From: an uncultured Eubacteriales bacterium
Lineage (GTDB): Bacteria > Bacillota > Clostridia > Oscillospirales > Oscillospiraceae
Assembly: GCA_900545925.1 (NCBI GenBank)
Contig: URAZ01000010.1
Location: 1 to 64,000, forward strand
Reading direction: 5' to 3'
Length of the DNA stretch: 64,000 nucleotides
Numbering within the stretch: the first letter of the stretch is position 1; the number at the start of each line of letters is the position of its first letter. The position numbers were made by a program, and so were the translations under genes. Positions 25,666 to 33,541 of the stretch are shown piece by piece. Under the pieces are notes generated by a model, which was not told the origin of the DNA, searched no databases, and worked only from the letters and a program-made list of their open reading frames with translations.

Positions 25666-27303
25666 TTATGCCTTTGTCTGCTCCTCGACAAGTCTTCCGC
25701 CGCAGTAGATCTGCCGCAGAACGGGCTTTTCGATTTTCCCCGTCGGGTTGCGCGGGACTTTTGCGAAGATCACGCGGCGCGGGCGCTTATAGCGCGGCAG
25801 CTCCCGGCAGAAGTCCTGAATTTCCGTCTCCGTGCAGTCTGCGCCGTCCTTCAGCTCAATAATTGCCGCTGCAATCTCGCCCAACCGCTGATCCGGCAGG
25901 CCGATCACTGCCACGTCCTTGATTTTCTCATTTCTGCGCAGGAAATCTTCGATTTGTACGGGATAGAGATTTTCGCCGCCGGAAATGATGACGTCCTTCT
26001 TGCGGTCAACCAGATAAATGAACCCGTCCTTGTCCTCACGGGCCATGTCGCCCGTCCAGAGCCAGTCTCCATGCAGAATTTCGGCGGTTGCCTCCGGGTT
26101 TTTATAATAGCATTTCATGACGCCGGGTCCCTTGACGGCAAGCTCGCCGATCTCGCCGGGCGCAACATCGTTTCCGCGTTCGTCAACGATGCGTGTCTGC
26201 CAGAGATAGCCTGCCTTACCGATTGCGCCGATTTTTTCAATGTTATCCACGCCTAGATGCACGCAACCGGGGCCGATAGACTCGCTCAGGCCGTAATTCG
26301 TATCATATTTGTGATGCGGGAAATATTTGAGCCAACGCTTGATGAGACTAGGCGGAACCGGCTGTGCACCGATGTGCATGAGCCGCCACTGGTCAAGCAG
26401 ATAGTGATCGAGATTGATGCGCCCGGATTCAATGGCGTCCAGGATATCCTGCGCCCATGGAACCAGCAGCCAGACGATGGTGCATTTTTCTTCTGTGACT
26501 GTACGAAGAATCCACTCCGGCTTTACGCCGCGCAGCAACACGGCCTTGCTCCCGGAAATGAGGCTTCCGAACCAGTGCATTTTCGCCCCTGTATGATAGA
26601 GCGGCGGAATACAAAGAAACACGTCCTCTTTTGTTTGCCCGTGGTGATGCTGCTCGGTTATGCAGGAACAGACAAGTGCCTTGTGCCGGTGCAGGATTGC
26701 TTTTGGAAAGCCGGTCGTGCCGGAGGAAAAATAGATTGCTGCATCGTCGTTTTCGTCCAGCGCGACAGGCGGGACGCTTGATGAGCAGAAGCCCATGAGT
26801 CTGCGGCAGTCCTCAGCGTAGTCCGGCACGTTCCGGCCCACAAACAGCCGGAGTCTTACCCGTGTCAGGCCTGCCTGAATCGGGTCGAGCCGTGAAACAA
26901 ATTCCGGCCCGAAGACCAGCACCTCCACGTCTGCCAGATCGAGACAGTAGGAAATTTCATCGGACGCATACCGGAAGTTGAGCGGAACGGCAATACAACC
27001 TGCCTTGAGAATGCCAAAATAGATTGGCAGCCACTCCAGACAGTTCATCAGCAAAATGCCGACCTTGGTGCTGCGTCTGACATTCCGGCTCAGAAGAAAG
27101 TTGGCGAACCGGTTTGCACGCCGGTCAAAATCTCGCCACGACAATTCGCGCCGGTACGGTGCGTCGGGCTGTGCCTCGGCGATGAGGCTTGCTTCGCGCC
27201 AGGTGACGGCACTGTCGCGCTCTTCCGACGGGTTGACCTCGACTAGCGCGATATCAGACCCGTAAAGTCTTGCGTTCCGTTCCAGAAAATCTGTAATGAC
27301 CAT
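25666..27303 (-). CDS. AMP-forming acyl-CoA synthetase (ANL superfamily)
   Basis: The 545-residue protein has the ANL motifs in order: P-loop YFSSGTTGFPKAI, GLSESIGPG, WLWTGDMAREDKDG, DRKKDVIISGGENLYP and the catalytic-lysine segment RNPTGKIEKPVLR. It activates a carboxylic acid to acyl-CoA via an acyl-adenylate. The substrate is unknown; operon context with iorAB and PaaK points to an arylacetate or another amino-acid-derived acid. AAAGGAGG sits before the ATG at 27303. The T-box leader directly upstream ends in a terminator 28 bases from the start, so expression depends on tRNA charging. Confidence 0.9.
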   Translation of the reverse strand: MVITDFLERNARLYGSDIALVEVNPSEERDSAVTWREASLIAEAQPDAPYRRELSWRDFDRRANRFANFLLSRNVRRSTKVGILLMNCLEWLPIYFGILKAGCIAVPLNFRYASDEISYCLDLADVEVLVFGPEFVSRLDPIQAGLTRVRLRLFVGRNVPDYAEDCRRLMGFCSSSVPPVALDENDDAAIYFSSGTTGFPKAILHRHKALVCSCITEQHHHGQTKEDVFLCIPPLYHTGAKMHWFGSLISGSKAVLLRGVKPEWILRTVTEEKCTIVWLLVPWAQDILDAIESGRINLDHYLLDQWRLMHIGAQPVPPSLIKRWLKYFPHHKYDTNYGLSESIGPGCVHLGVDNIEKIGAIGKAGYLWQTRIVDERGNDVAPGEIGELAVKGPGVMKCYYKNPEATAEILHGDWLWTGDMAREDKDGFIYLVDRKKDVIISGGENLYPVQIEDFLRRNEKIKDVAVIGLPDQRLGEIAAAIIELKDGADCTETEIQDFCRELPRYKRPRRVIFAKVPRNPTGKIEKPVLRQIYCGGRLVEEQTKA

Positions 27304-27330
27304 ACAAAATCCTCCTTTGCAGCGGATCAC

Positions 27331-27612
27331 AGATAAAAGAAAACGCCCGCTGCACATTCCGAAAAAGTGCAGAGGACGAGAAGTTCCCGTGGTACCACCT
27401 CTATTTACCGCTTATGCGGCCTCAACGGGGCACTGTCATGCCCACTGCGCGTTATCGGGCGCACCCGTCTCCGCCTACTTGCGGACAGAACCGCGTTCGG
27501 GAAGCTGCTCAGAAAGGTATTCCGCCCGGACGCCTGTGCTGCCTTGCACCAAACGGCAGTTCTCTGAACAGGAGGAAACGGGGCGTACTTGGTTTCATCA
27601 TGGCATTCAACA
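27331..27612 (-). promoter_or_regulatory. T-box riboswitch leader, predicted tRNA-Tyr specifier
   Basis: The minus strand carries the invariant T-box core AGGTGGTACCACGG (27387-27400) followed by a terminator of 12 bp with one mismatch (about 27334-27375) and TTTTCTTTT. Upstream is a stem I with an 8-bp base (CTGTTCAG with CTGAGCAG), a distal loop containing GGTGCAAG, and an internal loop with GAA then TAC (27517-27519), the place where specifier codons usually sit. UAC would read tRNA-Tyr. The UGGU in the bulge pairs with a tRNA ending ACCA, i.e. discriminator A, consistent with Tyr (also with Phe). The T-box itself is near certain; the specifier is a hand reading, with ACC (Thr) or UUU/UUC (Phe) one to five bases away as alternatives. 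Confidence 0.93.
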
Positions 27613-27618
27613 TGTCAA

Positions 27619-27647
27619 ACTTTAACACATTTTGTCGGTGAAGTCAA
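27619..27647 (-). promoter_or_regulatory. Promoter of the T-box leader
   Basis: On the minus strand TTGACT (27642-27647) and TAAAGT (27619-27624) have a 17-base spacer, placing the transcript start near 27612. Confidence 0.8.
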
Positions 27648-27715
27648 GTGTTTGACACGATTTTTGAGGATTCTTCCAAATGTTGACGAACCGACAGGGA
27701 AAGGCCGGATTTCAC

Positions 27716-27744
27716 TTGCATTGCAGCAGATAAGACGGTATAAT
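27716..27744 (+). promoter_or_regulatory. glgB operon promoter
   Basis: TTGCAT (27716-27721) and a perfect TATAAT (27739-27744) are spaced by 17 bases, about 80 bases before glgB. The leader between them and glgB shows no strong hairpin. Confidence 0.8.
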
Positions 27745-27822
27745 AGCAGTGAGATACAACAAACAGATTTTACATACCGCCTCCGGGCGGGCTTCAGCAC
27801 AGAAGAAAGAGAGGAGTTCAGC

Positions 27823-29706
27823 ATGCAGAAGCTGGCAGCTTTTTTAAAACGGTTCCATTCCGGCCCTGCAGCAGATGCCTACGAATACCTCGGCTGCCAT
27901 ATGCACGAGGACGGCGAGGGTTATGTGTTCCGTGTTTGGGCGCCGCATGCGAAGGCGGTATGCGTTGTCGGCGACTTTAATTTCTGGAATACGGAAGACC
28001 TTCCGATGCGGAAAATCTCGGATGGTGTGTGGGAGGCTGTTTCTGTCTACGCAAAGGCCGGACAGGCGTATAAATACTGCGTGACCGGGCCAGACGGCCG
28101 CATGGTCTACAAGACCGACCCCTATGGAAACCGCTGCTGCGCCCTACCAGACACCTCCAGCATGATTGATCCGCTGGACGGCTTTGAGTGGCACGATGCG
28201 CTCTACCGCACCAGAGCAGCCAGACAGTCTGCAATCAAGCGCCCGGTCAATATCTATGAGGTTCACGCTGGCTCCTGGAAACGGCACGAGGACGGCAGCT
28301 ATCTCAATTATGAAGAATTGGCTGCAGAACTTGTTCCCTATGTCAAAGACATGGGATATACGCATATTGAATTGCTTCCTATTATGGAATATCCCTACGA
28401 TCCTTCGTGGGGCTATCAGATCACCTGCTATTTTGCACCGACGCACCGCTACGGGACACCGAAGCAATTTATGCAGTTTGTCGATGCCTGTCACAAAGCT
28501 GGGCTCGGCGTTATTCTCGACTGGGTGCCTGCTCATTTTCCAAAGGATGAAAACGGCTTGTTTGAGTTTGATGGAACCTGCTGCTACGAGCTTTCCGACC
28601 CGATGATGAATGAGCACCCGGACTGGACAACCCGCATTTACGATTACGGCAAGCCCGAGGTACAGTCCTTCCTCATTTCCAACGTATGTTACTGGCTTCG
28701 TTATTTTCATGTCGACGGAATTCGAGTCGATGCAGTTGCGTCCATGCTGTATCTGGACTATAATCGCAGACAGTTCAAGCCCAATAAATTTGGAGGCCGG
28801 GAGAATCTCGAAGCGATTGATTTTTTGCGCAAACTCAACGAGGCGGCGTTCCAGACCAATCCTGCGGTCATGATGATCGCCGAGGAATCTACGGCTTTTC
28901 CGCTGATTACCAAACCAGATTATGACGGCGGTCTTGGCTTCCTGTTCAAGTGGAACATGGGCTGGATGAACGACATGCTCAAATACATGTCGCTCGATCC
29001 GCTGTGGAGAAAGGGCGACCATAACGCGCTGACGTTCTCCATGACATATGCCTATTCTGAGAACTTTATCCTGCCGCTCAGCCACGACGAAGTCGTGCAC
29101 GGCAAATGCTCGCTCGTTAATAAAATGCCGGGCAATTATGACGATAAGTTCAATAATCTGCGCACGTTTTTTGCGTATCAAATCGCGCATCCCGGCAAGA
29201 AACTCAATTTCATGGGTAACGAGTTTGCACAGTTTATCGAATGGAACTATACGCAGGGGCTCGACTGGCTGCTTCTCGGCTATGAAAAGCATCAGAAGAT
29301 GCAGCATTTTGTCCGCACGCTCAACCACTTCTATCTTGAAAACCGCTGCTTCTGGGAAAACGATTCCGACTGGGACGGTTTCCGCTGGCTCTCCTGCGAC
29401 GACCGCGACAATTCCATCGTCGCTTTCCGTCGTATCAGCCGCAAGGGGCAGGAGCTCATCGCCGTGTGCAATTTCTGCCCGGTGCTGCGGGAAAGTTATC
29501 GCCTGCCGCTGCCGAAGGCCGGATGGTATCAGCCGGTTCTCAATACTGACGACGCACAGTTTGGCGGCTTCGACTTCCAGCCTGCACCTGTTCACGCGGA
29601 AAAGGACAAGCAGCCGCAAGGCGAATACGCCTACAGCGGCGCGTTCCGCGTCCCACCGATGAGTGTATGTTTTTATAAGCATGTTAGAAATAAACCGGAG
29701 AAATAA
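27823..29706 (+). CDS. glgB: 1,4-alpha-glucan branching enzyme
   Basis: The 627-residue protein has an N-terminal CBM48-type domain (YVFRVWAPHAKAVCVVGDFN) and a GH13 barrel with nucleophile Asp303 in DGIRVDAV, acid/base Glu354 in MIAEEST, and the third aspartate in LPLSHDEVVHG. It makes alpha-1,6 branches in glycogen by transferring cut alpha-1,4 chains. The start at 27823 follows GAGGAG; the open frame extends further upstream only through the promoter region. It heads the glycogen operon. Confidence 0.95.
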   Translation: MQKLAAFLKRFHSGPAADAYEYLGCHMHEDGEGYVFRVWAPHAKAVCVVGDFNFWNTEDLPMRKISDGVWEAVSVYAKAGQAYKYCVTGPDGRMVYKTDPYGNRCCALPDTSSMIDPLDGFEWHDALYRTRAARQSAIKRPVNIYEVHAGSWKRHEDGSYLNYEELAAELVPYVKDMGYTHIELLPIMEYPYDPSWGYQITCYFAPTHRYGTPKQFMQFVDACHKAGLGVILDWVPAHFPKDENGLFEFDGTCCYELSDPMMNEHPDWTTRIYDYGKPEVQSFLISNVCYWLRYFHVDGIRVDAVASMLYLDYNRRQFKPNKFGGRENLEAIDFLRKLNEAAFQTNPAVMMIAEESTAFPLITKPDYDGGLGFLFKWNMGWMNDMLKYMSLDPLWRKGDHNALTFSMTYAYSENFILPLSHDEVVHGKCSLVNKMPGNYDDKFNNLRTFFAYQIAHPGKKLNFMGNEFAQFIEWNYTQGLDWLLLGYEKHQKMQHFVRTLNHFYLENRCFWENDSDWDGFRWLSCDDRDNSIVAFRRISRKGQELIAVCNFCPVLRESYRLPLPKAGWYQPVLNTDDAQFGGFDFQPAPVHAEKDKQPQGEYAYSGAFRVPPMSVCFYKHVRNKPEK

Positions 29707-29745
29707 AACAGGAACAAAGGAAATAAAACAGGAGGAGATCCAGCT

Positions 29746-30930
29746 ATGCAATTCCAGAAAAAACGTTGTGTTGCCATGCTCCTGGCAGGTGGTCAGGGCA
29801 GCCGTCTGATGGTCCTGACGGAAAACACGGCCAAGCCTGCCGTCCCGTTCGGCGGCAAGTACCGCATCATTGATTTCCCACTTTCCAACTGCGTAAACTC
29901 CAAAATCGATACGGTCGGCATCCTGACACAGTATCAGCCGCTTGAACTGAACGAGTACATCGGCAACGGTCAGCCGTGGGGCCTGAACTCTTCGCACGGT
30001 GGCGTGCAGGTTCTGCCGCCCTATGCCAAGAGCAAGAATTCCGAGTGGTATAAGGGTACGGCCAACGCCATCTATCAAAATATCCCTTTTATTGAGCGCT
30101 ATAACCCCGATAACGTGCTGATCCTGTCCGGCGACCACATCTATAAGATGGACTATGCTGCTATGCTTCGTTTCCACGAGCAGCATGATTCAGACTGTAC
30201 CATCGCCGTGCGTGAGGTCCCGCTCAAGGAAGCGTCCCGCTTCGGTATCATGAATACACGCGAGGATGGCTCTATCTATGAATTTGAAGAGAAGCCCAAG
30301 AAGCCCAAGAGCACCAACGCATCCATGGGCATCTACGTCTTCAAGTGGAGTGTCCTGAAAGCTTTCCTAGAGGCGGACGAGGCCGACCGTACCAGCGAAA
30401 ATGACTTCGGAAAAAATGTCATCCCTGCCATTCTGAACGCGGGCCATAAGCTTTTCGCCTATCGTTTTGAGGGCTATTGGAAGGATGTCGGCACGATCTC
30501 CAGTCTCTGGGAGGCCAACATGGATCTGCTCGGCAAGCATCCGGCGTTTGACATTTACGGTACTGCCGGTCATAAGATTTATGCCAGAAATCAGGCAATG
30601 CCGTCAAGCTATATTGCAAAATCTGCCGAGATTCGGGAAAGTTTCGTCGCTGAGGGCTGCAACATTGAGGGCTGCATTACGCACTCCATTATCTCCACTG
30701 GCTGCACTGTCGGCAAGGGAGTGGAAATTACCGACAGCGTGATCATGCCGGACGTAACCATCGAAAACGGTGCGGTTGTCCGCAGCGCCATCATCGCCGA
30801 GGGCTGCCATATCAAGGCCGGCGCCCGCGTGGGCGATTACGTTGAGGGCGAGGAACGGAAGATCAGCGTGATTGGCAAGGATAAGACCATCGCCGAGGGC
30901 ACCGTGATCGATGCCGGCGCGATCGTATAA
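29746..30930 (+). CDS. glgC: Glucose-1-phosphate adenylyltransferase
   Basis: The 394-residue protein has the nucleotidyltransferase motif AMLLAGGQGSRLMVLT, KPAVPFGGKYRIIDF, GTANAIYQN, LSGDHIYKMDY and a left-handed beta-helix C-terminus (hexapeptide pattern from about 290). It makes ADP-glucose from glucose-1-phosphate and ATP, the committed step of glycogen synthesis. AGGAGG precedes the ATG, 39 bases after glgB. It pairs with GlgD next to it. Confidence 0.96.
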   Translation: MQFQKKRCVAMLLAGGQGSRLMVLTENTAKPAVPFGGKYRIIDFPLSNCVNSKIDTVGILTQYQPLELNEYIGNGQPWGLNSSHGGVQVLPPYAKSKNSEWYKGTANAIYQNIPFIERYNPDNVLILSGDHIYKMDYAAMLRFHEQHDSDCTIAVREVPLKEASRFGIMNTREDGSIYEFEEKPKKPKSTNASMGIYVFKWSVLKAFLEADEADRTSENDFGKNVIPAILNAGHKLFAYRFEGYWKDVGTISSLWEANMDLLGKHPAFDIYGTAGHKIYARNQAMPSSYIAKSAEIRESFVAEGCNIEGCITHSIISTGCTVGKGVEITDSVIMPDVTIENGAVVRSAIIAEGCHIKAGARVGDYVEGEERKISVIGKDKTIAEGTVIDAGAIV

Positions 30931-30953
30931 GTAAGAGAGAGGGGGATACGAAC

Positions 30954-32066
30954 ATGGAAGCAATGGGCATTATTTTCTCCAATATCTATGACAGCAGCAT
31001 GGGTGAGTTAACCCGTGAGCGGACTTCGGCCTCTATCCCGTTCGGCAGCCGCTACCGCCAGATCGACTTTGCCCTGTCCAATATGGCAAACTCCAAGATC
31101 AGCAACATCGGCATTGTCACAAAATATAATTATCAGTCTCTGATGGATCATCTCGGCAACTGCGAGGAGTGGGATCTCAAACTGGGCGAGGGCGTCCGGT
31201 TTTTGCCCCCGTATGCCACCGGTCATACCGGGGCATACCGCGGTAAGCTTGAGGCGCTTCAGACCGCCATGCCGGTTCTCGGCCGCTGCGACGCTGAGTA
31301 TGTCGTGCTGTCCGATACAACTGTCCTCTGCGCAATCAATTTTGCAGCGGTCCTCGAAGAGCATATTGCTTCCGGCTGTGATATCACAGTCATCGCCAAA
31401 GCAGGCCGCGCCAACGGCAAGACACGTCAGCCGCTGGCTGTTAAGCTTGGAGACGACGGTAAGATTGTCGATTTGGCTGTTGACTATTGTGCGCCGGAGG
31501 ATTATCTGGTCGGCATGAGCATGTTCATCATGCGCCGTGATAAACTCATTCAGGTCATCCGCGAGATGGTCCCGCACGGAAAATACCATCTCGAACGGGA
31601 TTTCATCCTGCCGGAGTACAACGCGGGCAATCTGAAGGTCAATGTCTATCCGTTCCATAACGTCGCCCTGTTCAATCAGAGCGTGGACGAGTATTTTGTC
31701 AATAACATGAAGCTGCTCGACGCTGATGTGCGCCGCAGCCTCTTCCGCAGCGAGATCCCCATTTATACGAAGGTTCGAGACGCTGTCCCGACGCTGTTCG
31801 GCTACCACGGACAGGCGGCAAACTGCCTGATTGCCGACGGCTGCCATCTGTTCGGCAAGGCGGAAAACTCTGTGATCTTCCGTGAGGTTGACATTGAAGA
31901 CGGCGCAGAGGTTCGAGATTCGATTGTTATGCAGGGAAGCAAAATCGGTGCGGGTGCATCGATTCGATACTGCATTCTTGATAAAAATGTCACTATCCGT
32001 CCGGGCACGAAGCTGCTCGGCTCGATTGACCACCCGCTTGTGGTCGATAAAGGAGATACCGTATGA
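30954..32066 (+). CDS. glgD: GlgD, second ADP-glucose pyrophosphorylase subunit
   Basis: The 370-residue protein is homologous to GlgC but lacks the intact N-terminal GGxGxRL nucleotide loop (it reads MGIIFSNIYDSSMGELT). This is the GlgD signature: an associated subunit with altered or no catalysis that modulates GlgC. RYRQIDFALSNMANSKI and the C-terminal beta-helix repeats are conserved. It overlaps glgA by 4 bases (ATGA). Confidence 0.95.
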   Translation: MEAMGIIFSNIYDSSMGELTRERTSASIPFGSRYRQIDFALSNMANSKISNIGIVTKYNYQSLMDHLGNCEEWDLKLGEGVRFLPPYATGHTGAYRGKLEALQTAMPVLGRCDAEYVVLSDTTVLCAINFAAVLEEHIASGCDITVIAKAGRANGKTRQPLAVKLGDDGKIVDLAVDYCAPEDYLVGMSMFIMRRDKLIQVIREMVPHGKYHLERDFILPEYNAGNLKVNVYPFHNVALFNQSVDEYFVNNMKLLDADVRRSLFRSEIPIYTKVRDAVPTLFGYHGQAANCLIADGCHLFGKAENSVIFREVDIEDGAEVRDSIVMQGSKIGAGASIRYCILDKNVTIRPGTKLLGSIDHPLVVDKGDTV

Positions 32067-33499
32067 AAATCGCAGTAGTTGCCTCTGAGGCTGCGCCGTT
32101 CGTCAAGACTGGCGGCCTCGGCGACGTGATGCAGGCACTCCCGCTTGCACTTTCCAAGCAGAAAAACACCTATGTCAGCCTGTTTGTCCCGTATTACAGC
32201 CAGATCAAATATTCCGGCAAGTGGCAGACAGAATTTTTAGGCGCGTTTGATGTTCCGCTTGCATGGCGGCGGGAATATGTCGGTATTTTCCGCTTCAAGA
32301 CCCGCCGCAAGAAGCTTCAGATCTATTTCATCGATAACGAGCATTATTTCAACCGCGGCGGCATTTACGGCTTTGCCGATGACGGTGAGCGCTACGCCTA
32401 TTTCAGCAAGGCTGTCCTTGCGGCGATGAACTATCTCGAATTCCGGCCCGACGTCGTCAGCTGCCACGACTGGCAGGCGGCTCTCATCCCGCTGCTGCTG
32501 AAGACGGAATACCGCGGCTGTTTCCCAGATACGAAGAGCGTGTTCACCATCCATAATATCGAATATCAGGGCAAGTGTAATCTGCAGTTCAACTATGACG
32601 TGCTGGGCCTTGGCGCAGGCTGCGACGAGATTCTCCGCTTTGACGACTGCACGAACTTTATGAAGTCTGCCATCGTCACAGCTGACCGTGTGACGACCGT
32701 TTCCGAGACCTATGCACAGGAACTGCGCTACCCATACTATTCCCACGGGCTTGACGGTGTACTGCAAAACAGAGGCTCTGACTTTTCTGGTATCACCAAC
32801 GGCATTGATATGCAAGTGTTTGACCCTGCAAAGATGGACTCTATCGCGCAGAATTATACCGCAAAGACACTCCGCGAAGGCAAGACAACCAATAAGCTTG
32901 CGCTTCAGCAGCGCGTTGGTCTGCCGGAGGATCAGGATGTGGCTGTTCTGGCGATGGTCACACGTCTGGTCGGGCACAAAGGCATCGATCTTCTATGCTA
33001 CATTGCCGAGCGCCTGATCCAGCGACGCATGCAGCTTGTCATCATCGGTACAGGTGAGGAGAAGTACGAATGGTACTTAAACACCCTGCGCGACCGGTTT
33101 GGAGACAAGGTTTCTGTTAATCTGCTTTTTGACGGCGGACTTGCAAATCTTGTCTACGCGGCGTCTGACCTGTATCTTATGCCGTCAAAATCCGAACCCT
33201 GCGGCCTGTCGCAGCTGATTGCCATGCGTATGGGATCCGTTCCGGTCGTAAACGCAACGGGCGGCCTCAAGGATACGGTCTGGCCGTATAACGAAGCGGA
33301 TGAAACCGGGCGCGGCTTTACTTTCCAGAGTTACAACGCGGACGATTTTCTTGCTGCCATTGACCGCGCGCTTGCACTATACTATAATGAGCCGGCAAAA
33401 TGGCTGCGACTCGCTGAAAACGATATGGCAGTCGATTCCAGCTGGGATATCCCGGCACAGAAATACATGGCGCTGTTCCAGAACATTTGCGGACAGTGA
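32063..33499 (+). CDS. glgA: Glycogen synthase
   Basis: The 478-residue GT5 enzyme begins MKIAVVASEAAPFVKTGGLGDV with the ADP-glucose-binding KTGGL at 15-19. It has CHDWQAAL, TVHN-like FTIHNIEYQG and the GT-B C-terminal motif SEPCGLSQLIAMRMGSVPVV. It elongates alpha-1,4-glucan from ADP-glucose. The start overlaps the glgD stop, implying coupled translation. Confidence 0.96.
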   Translation: MKIAVVASEAAPFVKTGGLGDVMQALPLALSKQKNTYVSLFVPYYSQIKYSGKWQTEFLGAFDVPLAWRREYVGIFRFKTRRKKLQIYFIDNEHYFNRGGIYGFADDGERYAYFSKAVLAAMNYLEFRPDVVSCHDWQAALIPLLLKTEYRGCFPDTKSVFTIHNIEYQGKCNLQFNYDVLGLGAGCDEILRFDDCTNFMKSAIVTADRVTTVSETYAQELRYPYYSHGLDGVLQNRGSDFSGITNGIDMQVFDPAKMDSIAQNYTAKTLREGKTTNKLALQQRVGLPEDQDVAVLAMVTRLVGHKGIDLLCYIAERLIQRRMQLVIIGTGEEKYEWYLNTLRDRFGDKVSVNLLFDGGLANLVYAASDLYLMPSKSEPCGLSQLIAMRMGSVPVVNATGGLKDTVWPYNEADETGRGFTFQSYNADDFLAAIDRALALYYNEPAKWLRLAENDMAVDSSWDIPAQKYMALFQNICGQ

Positions 33500-33541
33500 G
33501 GCAAGTAAAAGACACTTAGATAGAAAAAGGATATATAAGCA

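Noticed and set aside
28144..30186. 680-codon minus-strand ORF opposite glgB/glgC
   Set aside because: Covers two certain genes, spans their junction and has no recognisable protein character.
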